In this document: piece after piece, positions 1-8,036 of the stretch
Position numbering within the stretch: the stretch's first letter is position 1
How the letters are laid out: each line of letters begins with the position of its first letter
Source of the DNA: Micromonospora parathelypteridis
GTDB taxonomy: Bacteria > Actinomycetota > Actinomycetes > Mycobacteriales > Micromonosporaceae
Assembly (NCBI RefSeq): GCF_014201145.1
Contig: NZ_JACHDP010000001.1
Span: forward strand, 6,014,001 to 6,078,000
Length of the DNA: 64,000 nucleotides
Reading direction: 5' to 3'
Position numbers and translations under genes: made by a program
The notes under the pieces: model-generated
Seen by the model: the letters and a program-made list of their open reading frames with translations, nothing else
Told to the model about the DNA's origin: nothing
Databases searched by the model: none

Positions 1-419
1 ACGACCGAGGCCGCGGCCCGATCGAGCGTGTCGCCGGCCACGGTGCGGCTGGTGACCTCGGCCAGCATCTCCATGCACTGTTCGCCGGCACCGCCGTGCA
101 CGTCGCCCAGGAGGTTCACCCCGGTGGCGACGGCGTTGTTGAGCCCGACGCCGCAGGTGGCGGCAATGCGGGCCACCGCGATCGACGGAGCGTGCGGGCC
201 GTGATCCACGCCGGACACCATCGCGGCCTCGAGCAGCCGCTCCTGGGCGGGTGTCGGAGGGTGCCCCCGGAGCAGCAACCAGATCGTCCCGACAAAGCTC
301 GTGTGCCCGATGAGGTCCTGCACCGGTCGACCACGCAGTTCGATCACATCAGGTTCGATGCGGGACACCGCGGTGGACCACCAGTCCGACACGTCCCGCA
401 CGGTTGGTCCGTCACTCAC
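1..419 (-). CDS. Citryl-CoA lyase / citrate synthase-family protein, 5' part
   Basis: The gene starts with GTG at 417-419 and runs off the left edge, so only about 139 N-terminal residues are visible. The translation contains HTSFVGTIWLLLRG and DVHGGAGEQCMEML, which resemble the citrate-synthase superfamily branch annotated as citryl-CoA lyase: an N-terminal 'ELRG.P..DLIG' segment and a glycine-rich HGGAGE segment. Known family members cleave citryl-CoA or related 3-hydroxyacyl-CoA esters in a retro-Claisen or aldol direction, or condense acetyl-CoA with an oxo acid. The GTG overlaps the TGA of the upstream CoA-transferase (shared GTGA at 416-419), so the two are translationally coupled. A CoA-transferase feeding a CoA-ester lyase is a sensible pair, but the substrate cannot be read from the fragment. 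The N-terminal family resemblance is clear; the active-site half lies outside the window. Confidence 0.72.
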   Translation of the reverse strand, partial: MSDGPTVRDVSDWWSTAVSRIEPDVIELRGRPVQDLIGHTSFVGTIWLLLRGHPPTPAQERLLEAAMVSGVDHGPHAPSIAVARIAATCGVGLNNAVATGVNLLGDVHGGAGEQCMEMLAEVTSRTVAGDTLDRAAASV

Positions 420-1606
420 GGTGCCGCGACCTCGTCGACGGCGCCGAGGTCGGCGTCCAGGGCGAACTCGTCGTTGTGCTCTCCCAGGAGCGGTGGGGGT
501 GTCGCTGGTCGAAGAGGAGTGCCGTTGACATGCACGCCGTTGCCGCTGACCCGCAGGGTGCGGTCGGCATTGCCGGGAAAGGCCAGGTCGGTGAAGAAGC
601 CGCGCACCTGTAGCTGTTCGAGTTGGACCGCCTGGGGGACGGTCAGAATGCGCGCCGCGGGAACACCCGCCGCGGAGAGCATCCGCTCCCACTCGACCGC
701 CGGCCGTCGGCGGAGCGCGACGTTGATCTCCTGGTTCAGGGCCGCGCGGTTGGCCTTCCGTGCCTCGCGGTCGGCGAAGCGTTCGTCGGTGACGAGATCG
801 TCGCGCTGGACGAGCCGGCACAGCACCTCGAACTGCCGCTGGCGGTTGGCCGCGATGTTGAGAGCGCCGTCGGCGGTCTCGAAGGTTCCCGAGGGGGCGG
901 CGGTCGCGTTCTGGTCGCCCATCGGCTTCGGTGGGACGCCGCTCACCAGATAGTTGGAGGTGGCCCAGCCCATGGCAGACAGGGATGCCTCCAGCATGGA
1001 CACGTCAAGGAACGCGCCCTCCCCGGTCTGGGACCGGCCGGTGAGCGCCGCGCAGATAGCCATTGCGGCCACGAGGCCGCCGACTGAGTCGGACACTGGG
1101 AAGCCGACCCGCAGGGGTGCCGTCTCCGGCGTGCCGGTGATGCTCATCATCCCGGCGAGACCCTGAATGATCTGGTCGTACGCGGGCGCCTGGCTCATCG
1201 GGCCGCCCTGCCCGAAGCCGGAGATGGCGCAGTAGATCAGGCGCGAGTTTGCCTGTCGGAGGGTGTCCCAGTCGTACCCGAGCCGTTCCATCACGCCGGC
1301 GCGGAAGTTCTCGAGCAGGACGTCTGCTCCGCTCAGGAGTTCCTCGAAGGAGGCGCGATCGTGCGGGTCCTTGAGGTCCAGCTCGATCGACTTCTTGCCG
1401 GCGTTCTGGGCGAGGAAGGAGGTGCCGAGCCCTGCCTCGTTGAGCGCCGGCTCCGGACCGAGCCGACGTGCCAGATCCCCGTGCCCCGGTTTCTCGACCT
1501 TGACGACCTCCGCTCCGAGCAGCATGAGTTGGTAGCTGCAGTACGGGCCTGCCAGTACGTTGGTCAGGTCGAGGACCCGTACGCCGCGCAGCGGTCGGTT
1601 GTCCAT
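416..1606 (-). CDS. Class III (CaiB/BaiF) CoA-transferase
   Basis: This is a 396-residue protein of usual family length. It begins with RGVRVLDLTNVLAGPYCS and has GAEVVKVEKPGHGD, the classical N-terminal signature of formyl-CoA/carnitine-CoA type transferases. The aspartate that forms the acyl anhydride in this family fits D144 in PAYDQIIQGL. The enzyme moves CoA between carboxylic acids in the cytosol. It lies 50 bp downstream of the IclR gene on the same strand and overlaps the citryl-CoA-lyase-like gene by 4 bp, so regulator, activator and lyase look like one transcription unit. The substrate is not identifiable from sequence; an organic acid imported by the nearby Liv system is the simplest guess. 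Confidence 0.9.
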   Translation of the reverse strand: MDNRPLRGVRVLDLTNVLAGPYCSYQLMLLGAEVVKVEKPGHGDLARRLGPEPALNEAGLGTSFLAQNAGKKSIELDLKDPHDRASFEELLSGADVLLENFRAGVMERLGYDWDTLRQANSRLIYCAISGFGQGGPMSQAPAYDQIIQGLAGMMSITGTPETAPLRVGFPVSDSVGGLVAAMAICAALTGRSQTGEGAFLDVSMLEASLSAMGWATSNYLVSGVPPKPMGDQNATAAPSGTFETADGALNIAANRQRQFEVLCRLVQRDDLVTDERFADREARKANRAALNQEINVALRRRPAVEWERMLSAAGVPAARILTVPQAVQLEQLQVRGFFTDLAFPGNADRTLRVSGNGVHVNGTPLRPATPPPLLGEHNDEFALDADLGAVDEVAAP

Positions 1607-1655
1607 GCGTGCCCCTCGGGTGGGTAGTGGCGGCCTGAGCCGATGTGGCGTCGGC

Positions 1656-2462
1656 CTACCGGGCGAGTGGGTGGTCGAAGCCTGTCTCGGACATGCGGGC
1701 CGCGGCGACCTTGAGCGATTCGACGAACTCGGCGACTCGCCCCGGGGTGAACCGCATTGTCGGCCCGCTCAGGCACAGCGCCGCCACGACCGGTCCCGAT
1801 CTCCCGGTCACCGGCACGGCGACGGCGGACAGGCCAGGTTCGCGTTCACCGTCGCTGGTGGCGAAGCCCGTGGCCGCGGCGTCGTCGAGCCACGTCCGCA
1901 GCGTCGCGATGTGCGACTGACCCCACGGCGACGATGCGGCGACCCGCGCGAGCAGAGCGGGCGGCGCGTCTCGAAGCAACACCTTGGATGATGCGCCGGC
2001 CCACATGGGCAGCTCATCGCCGACCCGGACCACGTGGCGCAGGGCCTGTGGGCTCTCCTCCTGGGCGACGCAGACTCGGCTGATGTCCCGGGTCACGTAC
2101 AGATTGACCGTCTCGCGATGGGTCGCCGCGAGGTCGCGCATCAGCTGGCGGGTTTCGGGCGGGACCTCCCAGCTGCGGTTGGCGAGGTGGGCCCACCGCC
2201 ACAGGCCGGGGCCGGCTGTGTAACCGTGGCTCGTCGCCCACAGCAAGCCGTTCTGCTCCAACGTCTGGACCAGGCGAATGACAGTCGTCTTCGCGAGGCC
2301 CGTGCTGTCCACGATCTCCCGGATGGTTACCGACGGTCTGCTCTCTGTCAGCAGCGACATGATTTCCATCGCGCGCTGGACGCTGCGGACACCGCCCGCA
2401 TCAGGGGTGTCTGTGGGTGTCGGCCCCGGTGTTGATGAGTTTCGTTCGGCCATGGATGCCAT
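1656..2462 (-). CDS. IclR-family transcriptional regulator
   Basis: A 268-residue protein with an N-terminal winged helix (about residues 25-85; VTIREIVDSTGLAKTTVIRL) and a C-terminal ligand-binding IclR domain (TRDISRVCVAQEESPQALRH onward, ending AVAVPVTGRSGPVVAALCLS). IclR proteins usually control aromatic or short-chain-acid catabolism and sit divergent to their targets. Here the gene is divergent from the aldehyde dehydrogenase/TPP enzyme/Liv operon and is first in the CoA-transferase transcription unit. ATG at 2462 is preceded by a GAGAGAGA purine tract; ATG at 2453 is an alternative start. Confidence 0.9.
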   Translation of the reverse strand: MASMAERNSSTPGPTPTDTPDAGGVRSVQRAMEIMSLLTESRPSVTIREIVDSTGLAKTTVIRLVQTLEQNGLLWATSHGYTAGPGLWRWAHLANRSWEVPPETRQLMRDLAATHRETVNLYVTRDISRVCVAQEESPQALRHVVRVGDELPMWAGASSKVLLRDAPPALLARVAASSPWGQSHIATLRTWLDDAAATGFATSDGEREPGLSAVAVPVTGRSGPVVAALCLSGPTMRFTPGRVAEFVESLKVAAARMSETGFDHPLAR

Positions 2463-2613
2463 GGTCTCTCTCTCGCGTCCTTCGAAACGGCTTCACGTCC
2501 CCGTAACGGTTTTGGAACCAACTATTGCCAGGGGACCTCGCCGCCCGTACGTTACACCTAGTCCGCAGGACGGTCCAGGAGTGCCACTACGCGGTCCACT
2601 CGAGGGAGCGGCG
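2463..2613. promoter_or_regulatory. Divergent promoter region between IclR and aldehyde dehydrogenase genes
   Basis: This 151-bp space separates two outward-facing genes and must hold both promoters. Visible structure includes the short inverted repeat TTGGAACCAA at 2512-2521, adjacent to CCGTAACGG (2501-2509), and GGGAG at 2604-2608 as the ribosome site for the 2614 start. IclR regulators bind short palindromes in such divergent regions, so the TTGG-AA-CCAA repeat is a candidate operator. That assignment is inference. Confidence 0.4.
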
Positions 2614-4101
2614 ATGCTCGACAAGCCCATCCGTACGCCATCGATCGAGGTCGTCGAGGTCGGATGCCTCATCGCTGGCGAGTGGGTCACGACGGGACCG
2701 CGACTCGAACGCGTCGGACCCTGGGTGCGGCAGAGCGTCAGCGCCGCCCGGCAGGCGGACGAGGACGACGTCACCGCCGCACTCGAATACGCACGCCGTG
2801 GCGCGAAAACGACCGCCCGCCTCTCGCCAGCGGCACGAGCCGCAGTGCTGGAGCGCGCCACCGCTGCCGCGACCGAACAGCGGGACCGCCTGGCGCGGCT
2901 ACTGGCGCTGGAACTCGGCAAGCCGGTCAAGGACGGTCTGGGCGAGATCGATCGGGTCGCGGACACGTTCGCCGTCGCCGCAGCCGAGGCCAGGCGTATC
3001 GGGGGAGAGGTCCTGCCGGTCGCCGGCTGGGCCCGGGGTGTGGGGACGACCGCCTTCACACACCGTGCGCCGGTCGGCGTGGCTCTGGCGATCACGCCAT
3101 TCAACGCGCCGGCCAACCTGCTGGCGCACAAGCTCGCGGCAGCGTTCGCGGCGGGAAACACGACGATCGTCAAGCCGCCGCCGCAGGCGCCGGCGGTGTC
3201 CGCGGCGATCGTCGCGCTCCTGCTCGACTCTGGAATGCCCCCGGAGGCCGTTCAGGTGCTCAACGGTGAGGGCCGGCTCGGGGCTGCTCTGTGTGGGGCC
3301 CCGGACGTCGGCGTCGTCAGCTTCACCGGCAGCGTCGCCACCGGTGCGGCGGTCGCCCGTGCGGCCGGCGCCAAACGGCTCGTCATGGAACTCGGGGGCA
3401 ACGCCGCCACGATCGTGTGTGAGGACGCGGACGTCGGGGCAGCCGCCCGGATCTGCGCCGCCACCGGATACAGCAACTCGGGACAGAGTTGCATCTCGGT
3501 TCAGCGGATCTACGTCCACCGTGGGCGCTACGACGAGTTCCTGGCCGCCTTCACCGGCGAGGTGGAGAAGTTGTCGGTCGGCGATCCGCTCGACCCGACC
3601 ACCGACGTCGGGTCGATGGTCGACGACGACGCGGCCGAACGCGTGGTCGCCTGGGCCGCCGAGGCGGAGGCCGCAGGTGCGACCGTCACGACCGGCGGCC
3701 GCCGGGACGGCGCCACCGTCGTGCCGACCGTAGTGGCTTCGCCTCCCGTCGACGCACGGTTGATCCGCGACGAGGTGTTCGGCGCGGTGGTCAGCGTGTT
3801 GCCCTACGACAACTTCGACGATGTGGTCGCCGCCTGCAACGACAGCCGTTACGGACTGCAGGCAGGGCTTTTCACCAATGACGTCCGGCGGATCGTGAGA
3901 GCGTGGCGCGAGCTTGAGGTCGGTGGCCTCGTCGTCAACGGCTCATCCAACTTCCGACTCGACCACGTCCCGTTCGGCGGGGTCAAAGACTCCGGGTTCG
4001 GGCGCGAATCACCGCGCTGGATGATCGACGACTACACGGTTGTGAAGACGTTGCTGCTGCGTGGCATGTCCCTGTTCGGCGATCAGGAAGGCACGCGATG
4101 A
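2614..4101 (+). CDS. NAD(P)-dependent aldehyde dehydrogenase
   Basis: A 495-residue protein of the ALDH superfamily. Visible motifs are ITPFNAP (cofactor channel Asn), SFTGSVATG (nucleotide loop), MELGG with the general base E259, and NSGQSCIS with catalytic C293. The C-terminal PFGGVKDSGFGRE is typical of lactaldehyde/succinate-semialdehyde-type members. The frame is open further upstream, but ATG at 2614 has GGGAG just before it and family homology begins about 20 residues later. Its stop overlaps the start of the TPP enzyme (ATGA at 4098-4101). The likely role is oxidation of an aldehyde, either from the neighbouring TPP-dependent decarboxylation/lyase or from retro-aldol cleavage of a CoA ester; the substrate is unproven. 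Confidence 0.92.
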   Translation: MLDKPIRTPSIEVVEVGCLIAGEWVTTGPRLERVGPWVRQSVSAARQADEDDVTAALEYARRGAKTTARLSPAARAAVLERATAAATEQRDRLARLLALELGKPVKDGLGEIDRVADTFAVAAAEARRIGGEVLPVAGWARGVGTTAFTHRAPVGVALAITPFNAPANLLAHKLAAAFAAGNTTIVKPPPQAPAVSAAIVALLLDSGMPPEAVQVLNGEGRLGAALCGAPDVGVVSFTGSVATGAAVARAAGAKRLVMELGGNAATIVCEDADVGAAARICAATGYSNSGQSCISVQRIYVHRGRYDEFLAAFTGEVEKLSVGDPLDPTTDVGSMVDDDAAERVVAWAAEAEAAGATVTTGGRRDGATVVPTVVASPPVDARLIRDEVFGAVVSVLPYDNFDDVVAACNDSRYGLQAGLFTNDVRRIVRAWRELEVGGLVVNGSSNFRLDHVPFGGVKDSGFGRESPRWMIDDYTVVKTLLLRGMSLFGDQEGTR

Positions 4102-5873
4102 CTCTCGACCAACTTGTGGACACCGCCGCGCACCGGGACACGGTCCCCGCGGCGGAGGCCATGGTGGCCCAGCTCGAGTCGTACGGGGTGGAGTACGTCT
4201 TCGGCACCTGTGGACACACCAACATCGCACTACTCGATGCCATTGGGCGCAGCAGCATCCGGTTCATCATCGCCCGTCACGAACAGACGGCCGCGCATGC
4301 GGCCGACGGCTACGCCCGCGCCACCGGCAAACCCGGCGTCCTGCTGCTGCACGTCGGCCCCGGCATGACGAACGCGGTCACCGGCGTGCTCACCGCCGCG
4401 ATGGACTCGGTGCCGCTGGTGGCGATCGCCGGCGACATCCCGTCCTACTACTACGGCCGGCATCCGCACCAGGAGATCAACCTCCATGCTGACGCCGACC
4501 AGGCGGCGATCTACCGTCCCTTCGTCAAGCGGGCGTGGCAGGTGCACCGAGCGGGTGACCTGGCGCGGTTCACCCAGCGCGCCTTCTCGACCGCGACCAC
4601 CGGGCGTCCGGGCGCAGTGCTGCTCAGCGTGCCGATGGACCACTTCTCGCGTCCGGTCCCGCGGGAGACCGCGGACGGGTTCCCGCTTGTGACACCGGAG
4701 CGGCCGGGCCTGCAGGCTGCCGTCGCTGGACGGATTGCCGACCTGCTCGTGGCCGCCGAGAGGCCGCTGGTCTACCTGGGCGGCGGCCTGCGGCGCGGAC
4801 CAGGACTCGACGCCCTGCGCTCGCTGATCGAGCACCTCGACATCCCCGTCGCACATTCGCTCATGGCCAAGGGGACCCTGCCCGACAGCCATCCGCTCCT
4901 GCTCGGGATGCCAGGCTTCTGGGGCCTTGAGGTGACCAACCGGCACACCCGTGAGGCTGACGTCGTCCTGGCGCTGGCCACCCGGTTCGCCGAGACCGAC
5001 ACCAGCTCCTGGGACCCCCGCTACACCTGGCAGTTTCCGCCCGGGCACCTGATCCAGATCGACATCGACCCGGCGGAGATCGGCCGCAACTTCCCGGTCG
5101 CGGTGGGCGCCGTCGCCGACGTCTCGGACGCCGTGCGCGCCATCGACACCGCTGTCCGTGAACGACAGCCCACGCCGCGCCAGCGGCCCGAGCTGCGCGA
5201 GACCATCACCGCGACCCGTCGTGCGCTCTTCAGCGAGAGCCGGGAACGCGGCACCAGCGCCCAGTTCCCGCTGCGACCCGAGCGGATCCTGGCCGACCTG
5301 CGGGCGATTCTCCCGCCGGATTCCATCCTCGTCACCGATGTGGGATGGAACAAGAACGGCGTCGCCCAGTGCTACGAGCTGCCCGACGAGGGGCGGTTCA
5401 TCACACCCGGTGGCGCTTCGACGATGGGCTTCGGCCCAGCGGCAGCGGTCGGTGTCCAGATCGCTCAGCCCGACCGGACCGTCGTCGCCCTGATTGGCGA
5501 CGGCGGCATGGGCGCGCAACTGCCCGCGGTGCCCATGGCGGTCGAACAGGGCGCCCCGGTCATCTTCGTCGTGATGAACAACCGGTCCCACGGCACGATA
5601 TCCGACCTGCAGTCGGCGAACTTCGGGCGCAGTTACGGCTGCGACTTCGTCGGACCCGACGGCTTGCCGTACAGCCCGGACTTCGCCGCCTATGGCCGGG
5701 CGTGCGGCGCCGACGGCTACAGCATCGCCACGGCCGAGGAACTGGGCTCCGCCCTGCGCAGCGCCGTCGAGGCACGCCGCCCGGCGGTGCTGGACGTGCC
5801 CATGATCAACGAGCCGGTCCCGACACCGGGGCACTGGAACATCAAGGACATCTACCGGGGGGTCTTCGACTGA
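4098..5873 (+). CDS. Thiamine-diphosphate-dependent enzyme (acetolactate synthase/decarboxylase family)
   Basis: A 591-residue protein with the three-domain layout of this family. The N-terminal Pyr domain carries the cofactor-activating glutamate E62 in IARHEQTAAHAADGYAR, followed by a central domain. The C-terminal PP domain has the Mg/ThDP motif from G467-D468-G469 (GDGGMGAQLPA) to N494-N495. It resembles acetolactate synthase large subunits and related 2-oxo-acid decarboxylases or carboligases. No regulatory small subunit is adjacent and the setting is catabolic, so branched-chain biosynthesis is unlikely. It overlaps the aldehyde dehydrogenase by 4 bp, which suggests decarboxylation to an aldehyde that the dehydrogenase oxidises. 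Substrate unknown. Confidence 0.88.
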   Translation: MTLDQLVDTAAHRDTVPAAEAMVAQLESYGVEYVFGTCGHTNIALLDAIGRSSIRFIIARHEQTAAHAADGYARATGKPGVLLLHVGPGMTNAVTGVLTAAMDSVPLVAIAGDIPSYYYGRHPHQEINLHADADQAAIYRPFVKRAWQVHRAGDLARFTQRAFSTATTGRPGAVLLSVPMDHFSRPVPRETADGFPLVTPERPGLQAAVAGRIADLLVAAERPLVYLGGGLRRGPGLDALRSLIEHLDIPVAHSLMAKGTLPDSHPLLLGMPGFWGLEVTNRHTREADVVLALATRFAETDTSSWDPRYTWQFPPGHLIQIDIDPAEIGRNFPVAVGAVADVSDAVRAIDTAVRERQPTPRQRPELRETITATRRALFSESRERGTSAQFPLRPERILADLRAILPPDSILVTDVGWNKNGVAQCYELPDEGRFITPGGASTMGFGPAAAVGVQIAQPDRTVVALIGDGGMGAQLPAVPMAVEQGAPVIFVVMNNRSHGTISDLQSANFGRSYGCDFVGPDGLPYSPDFAAYGRACGADGYSIATAEELGSALRSAVEARRPAVLDVPMINEPVPTPGHWNIKDIYRGVFD

Positions 5874-5948
5874 GCGGCGAGCGCCCTGCCGTCGTCCGCG
5901 CACACCCCACAAACACCCACCACCCCACCACGACTCGAGGTGACCCTC

Positions 5949-7103
5949 ATGACTCGACGCTATCGGCGTACGTTCGCCGCCTCGCTCCTCGCCATCGGAG
6001 TGGTCTTCGCTGGCGCCTGCTCCGCCCCTGGGGAGGAGTCCGCCGGTGAGGACGGGAAAACCGGCCCCATCAAGATCGCCATCGCCAACGCGCAGAGCGG
6101 CCAGCTGAGCTCGCTCGGCGCCTGGGAACTCAAGGGCGCCAAACTCGCCATCGACGAGTGGAACAAGAAGGGCGGCATCGACGGCCGTCAGATCGAGACC
6201 GGCGTCTTCGACAGCCAGGGCGATCCGACGGTCGGCACCAACGTCGCACGCAAGATCGCCAGCGAGGGCTACATCGCGATGCTCGGCACCGCCGAGAGCG
6301 CGGTGACGATCGCCATGGCGCCGATTCTCCGGCAGGAGGAGATTCCCAACATCACCTCCGGCCAGTCGCCGGGCCTGATCGCCGTCAAGAGCCCCTTCCT
6401 GTTCCTCAATGGCCCGACCAGCCTGACCTACGACGAGACGCTGGCCGAGCACGTCGTCGACAAGCGCGGGATCAAGAGCATCGCTCTCATCACCAACAAC
6501 GGCTCCTACGGCAAGGGCGAACACGACGCCTTCACCAAGGCGCTCGCCGCCCGCGGTGTGACGCCGGTGGCCGACCAGGTCGTCACCACCGACCAGAAGG
6601 ACTTCAGCGCGGCCTTGACGAACATCCGTCAGCGTAAGCCGCAGCTGATCTTCGTCGGTGCGGAGGAAGTGCAGTCCGGTCTGATCGTCAAGCAGGCGCG
6701 CGACCTCGGTATCACCGCTCCCTTCGCCGGTGCCGCGCCGCAGGGCACGCCCGTGTTCATCGACACCGCCGGGGCGAGCAACACCGAGGGGACGATCGTG
6801 AGCACGCCCTACCTCAGCAACGAGGTGAGCGATGCGTCGCGCACATTCGCCGCCGCCTACCTGGCAGCGTTCGGCGAACCCGCCGAGATGCACGGCGCAA
6901 AGGCCTATGACGGCGCGCAGATCCTGCTGACCGCCCTCAAGAACACCAACGTGGCCTCGGGCAAGGAACTCGCCGACGCGATCCGTGCGGTCAAGCACCA
7001 GGGCCTGCTGGGCAGCTTCGCGTACGACGAGACGGGCGTCGGGATCTTTGCGACCTCGATCGGCACGATCACCGCAGGCAAGTTGGTCCCGACCCAAGGC
7101 TGA
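5949..7103 (+). CDS. Liv-type ABC transporter substrate-binding lipoprotein
   Basis: A 384-residue periplasmic-binding-protein-type I receptor with a lipoprotein signal peptide (basic MTRRYRR, hydrophobic core, lipobox ending at C24 in FAGAC). The mature part begins IKIAIANAQSGQLSSLG and continues LAIDEWNKKGGIDG, typical of branched-chain amino acid/carboxylate receptors. An in-frame GTG at 5940 is also open, but GAGGTGA at 5936-5942 sits six bases before ATG 5949 and fixes the start. The protein would be lipid-anchored on the outer face of the membrane and deliver ligand to the permeases that follow. Many actinobacterial members bind aromatic or alicyclic acids rather than amino acids, which fits the surrounding catabolic genes. 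Confidence 0.92.
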   Translation: MTRRYRRTFAASLLAIGVVFAGACSAPGEESAGEDGKTGPIKIAIANAQSGQLSSLGAWELKGAKLAIDEWNKKGGIDGRQIETGVFDSQGDPTVGTNVARKIASEGYIAMLGTAESAVTIAMAPILRQEEIPNITSGQSPGLIAVKSPFLFLNGPTSLTYDETLAEHVVDKRGIKSIALITNNGSYGKGEHDAFTKALAARGVTPVADQVVTTDQKDFSAALTNIRQRKPQLIFVGAEEVQSGLIVKQARDLGITAPFAGAAPQGTPVFIDTAGASNTEGTIVSTPYLSNEVSDASRTFAAAYLAAFGEPAEMHGAKAYDGAQILLTALKNTNVASGKELADAIRAVKHQGLLGSFAYDETGVGIFATSIGTITAGKLVPTQG

Positions 7104-7111
7104 TCTTGGAG

Positions 7112-7136
7112 GGGGCGGCTCCCGTGGGGCCGCCCC
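7112..7136 (+). terminator. Intra-operon hairpin after the binding-protein gene
   Basis: GGGGCGGC (7112-7119) and GCCGCCCC (7129-7136) form an 8-bp all-GC stem in the 63-bp gap between the binding protein and LivH. There is no T-tract. Such hairpins often stabilise or partially terminate the message so that the receptor is made in excess of the permeases. Confidence 0.6.
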
Positions 7137-7166
7137 GGATCGTCGGAAGAGGGTCAGGGGAGAAGC

Positions 7167-8036
7167 ATGCAAGTCTTTCTGCAGACGTTCATCGGCGGGA
7201 TGAGCCTCGGCGCGATCTACGCTCTTGTCGCGTTGGGCTTCTCGCTCGTCTACCGCACCATGGGCCTCGTCAACTTCGCGCACGGCAGTGTCGTGATGAT
7301 TGGCGCCTACCTTGCGTCGACGTTCTACCTCACGGTGAGACTCCCCTTCGCTCTGGCCATGGTGGTGGCGATCGGGGTCACCGGGCTGATCGGCATCATC
7401 ATCGAGCGGGTGCTGCGGCCGCTGGAGAACAAGGACTTCGACCTCATGCTGATCGGCACGATCGGCTTCGGAATCGTGCTGGAGGCGCTCGCGATCGTCA
7501 TCTGGGGTGCGACCGGACGTGCGGTGCCGTCGCCCGTACCGGCAGCACCCCTGGACGTCCTCGGCATCCGCATCCGGACGTACGACCTTGTCGTGCTCGC
7601 CATCGCGGCCGTCGCGACGGTCCTGCTGGTCCTCTTCCTTCAGCGGACGAAGCGTGGCATCGCGATGCAGGCGGTGGCCATGGACCACCAGGCCGCAACC
7701 GCCGTCGGCATCCATGTCGGGCGGAGCAACTCGATGGCGTTCATGATCGGGGCAGGCCTCGCCACGTTGGCCGGCGGCCTCGTCGGCCCGCTGTTGTATG
7801 TGAGCCCCGCGATGGGCGGAGCGCTCGGCATCAAGGGCTTCGCCGGGGCGATCCTCGGCGGCTTCGGCAGCATCCCGGGCGCGATTCTCGGTGGGATCAG
7901 CATCGGGGTGATCGACTCGTTCGCGGCTGGGCACTTCCAGGGCTACTCCGAGCTTGTCACATTCCTGATCTTCACCATGATCATCATGATTCGCCCGACC
8001 GGCATCTTCGGCGAGAGGACGGTGAACCGGGCATGA
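7167..8036 (+). CDS. livH: Branched-chain-type ABC permease LivH
   Basis: A 289-residue integral membrane protein with eight or so hydrophobic segments and the family signatures GMSLGAIYALVALGFSLVYR at the N-terminus and GFAGAILGGFGSIPGAILGG in the LivH/LivM loop that contacts the ATPases. ATG at 7167 follows GGGGAGAAGC. It ends in a 4-bp ATGA overlap with the next gene. Together with LivM it forms the membrane channel of the importer. Confidence 0.92.
   Translation: MQVFLQTFIGGMSLGAIYALVALGFSLVYRTMGLVNFAHGSVVMIGAYLASTFYLTVRLPFALAMVVAIGVTGLIGIIIERVLRPLENKDFDLMLIGTIGFGIVLEALAIVIWGATGRAVPSPVPAAPLDVLGIRIRTYDLVVLAIAAVATVLLVLFLQRTKRGIAMQAVAMDHQAATAVGIHVGRSNSMAFMIGAGLATLAGGLVGPLLYVSPAMGGALGIKGFAGAILGGFGSIPGAILGGISIGVIDSFAAGHFQGYSELVTFLIFTMIIMIRPTGIFGERTVNRA

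Noticed and set aside
2278..2613. Possible 112-residue N-terminal extension of the aldehyde dehydrogenase
   Set aside because: It runs antisense through the IclR start region; family homology and a ribosome site both favour ATG 2614.
4230..7934. A 1234-codon open frame on the minus strand antisense to the TPP enzyme, binding protein and LivH genes
   Set aside because: The translation is rich in Arg, Asp, Gly and His with no domain. It is the usual mirror frame of GC-rich genes, and the plus strand carries three clear protein families with ribosome sites.
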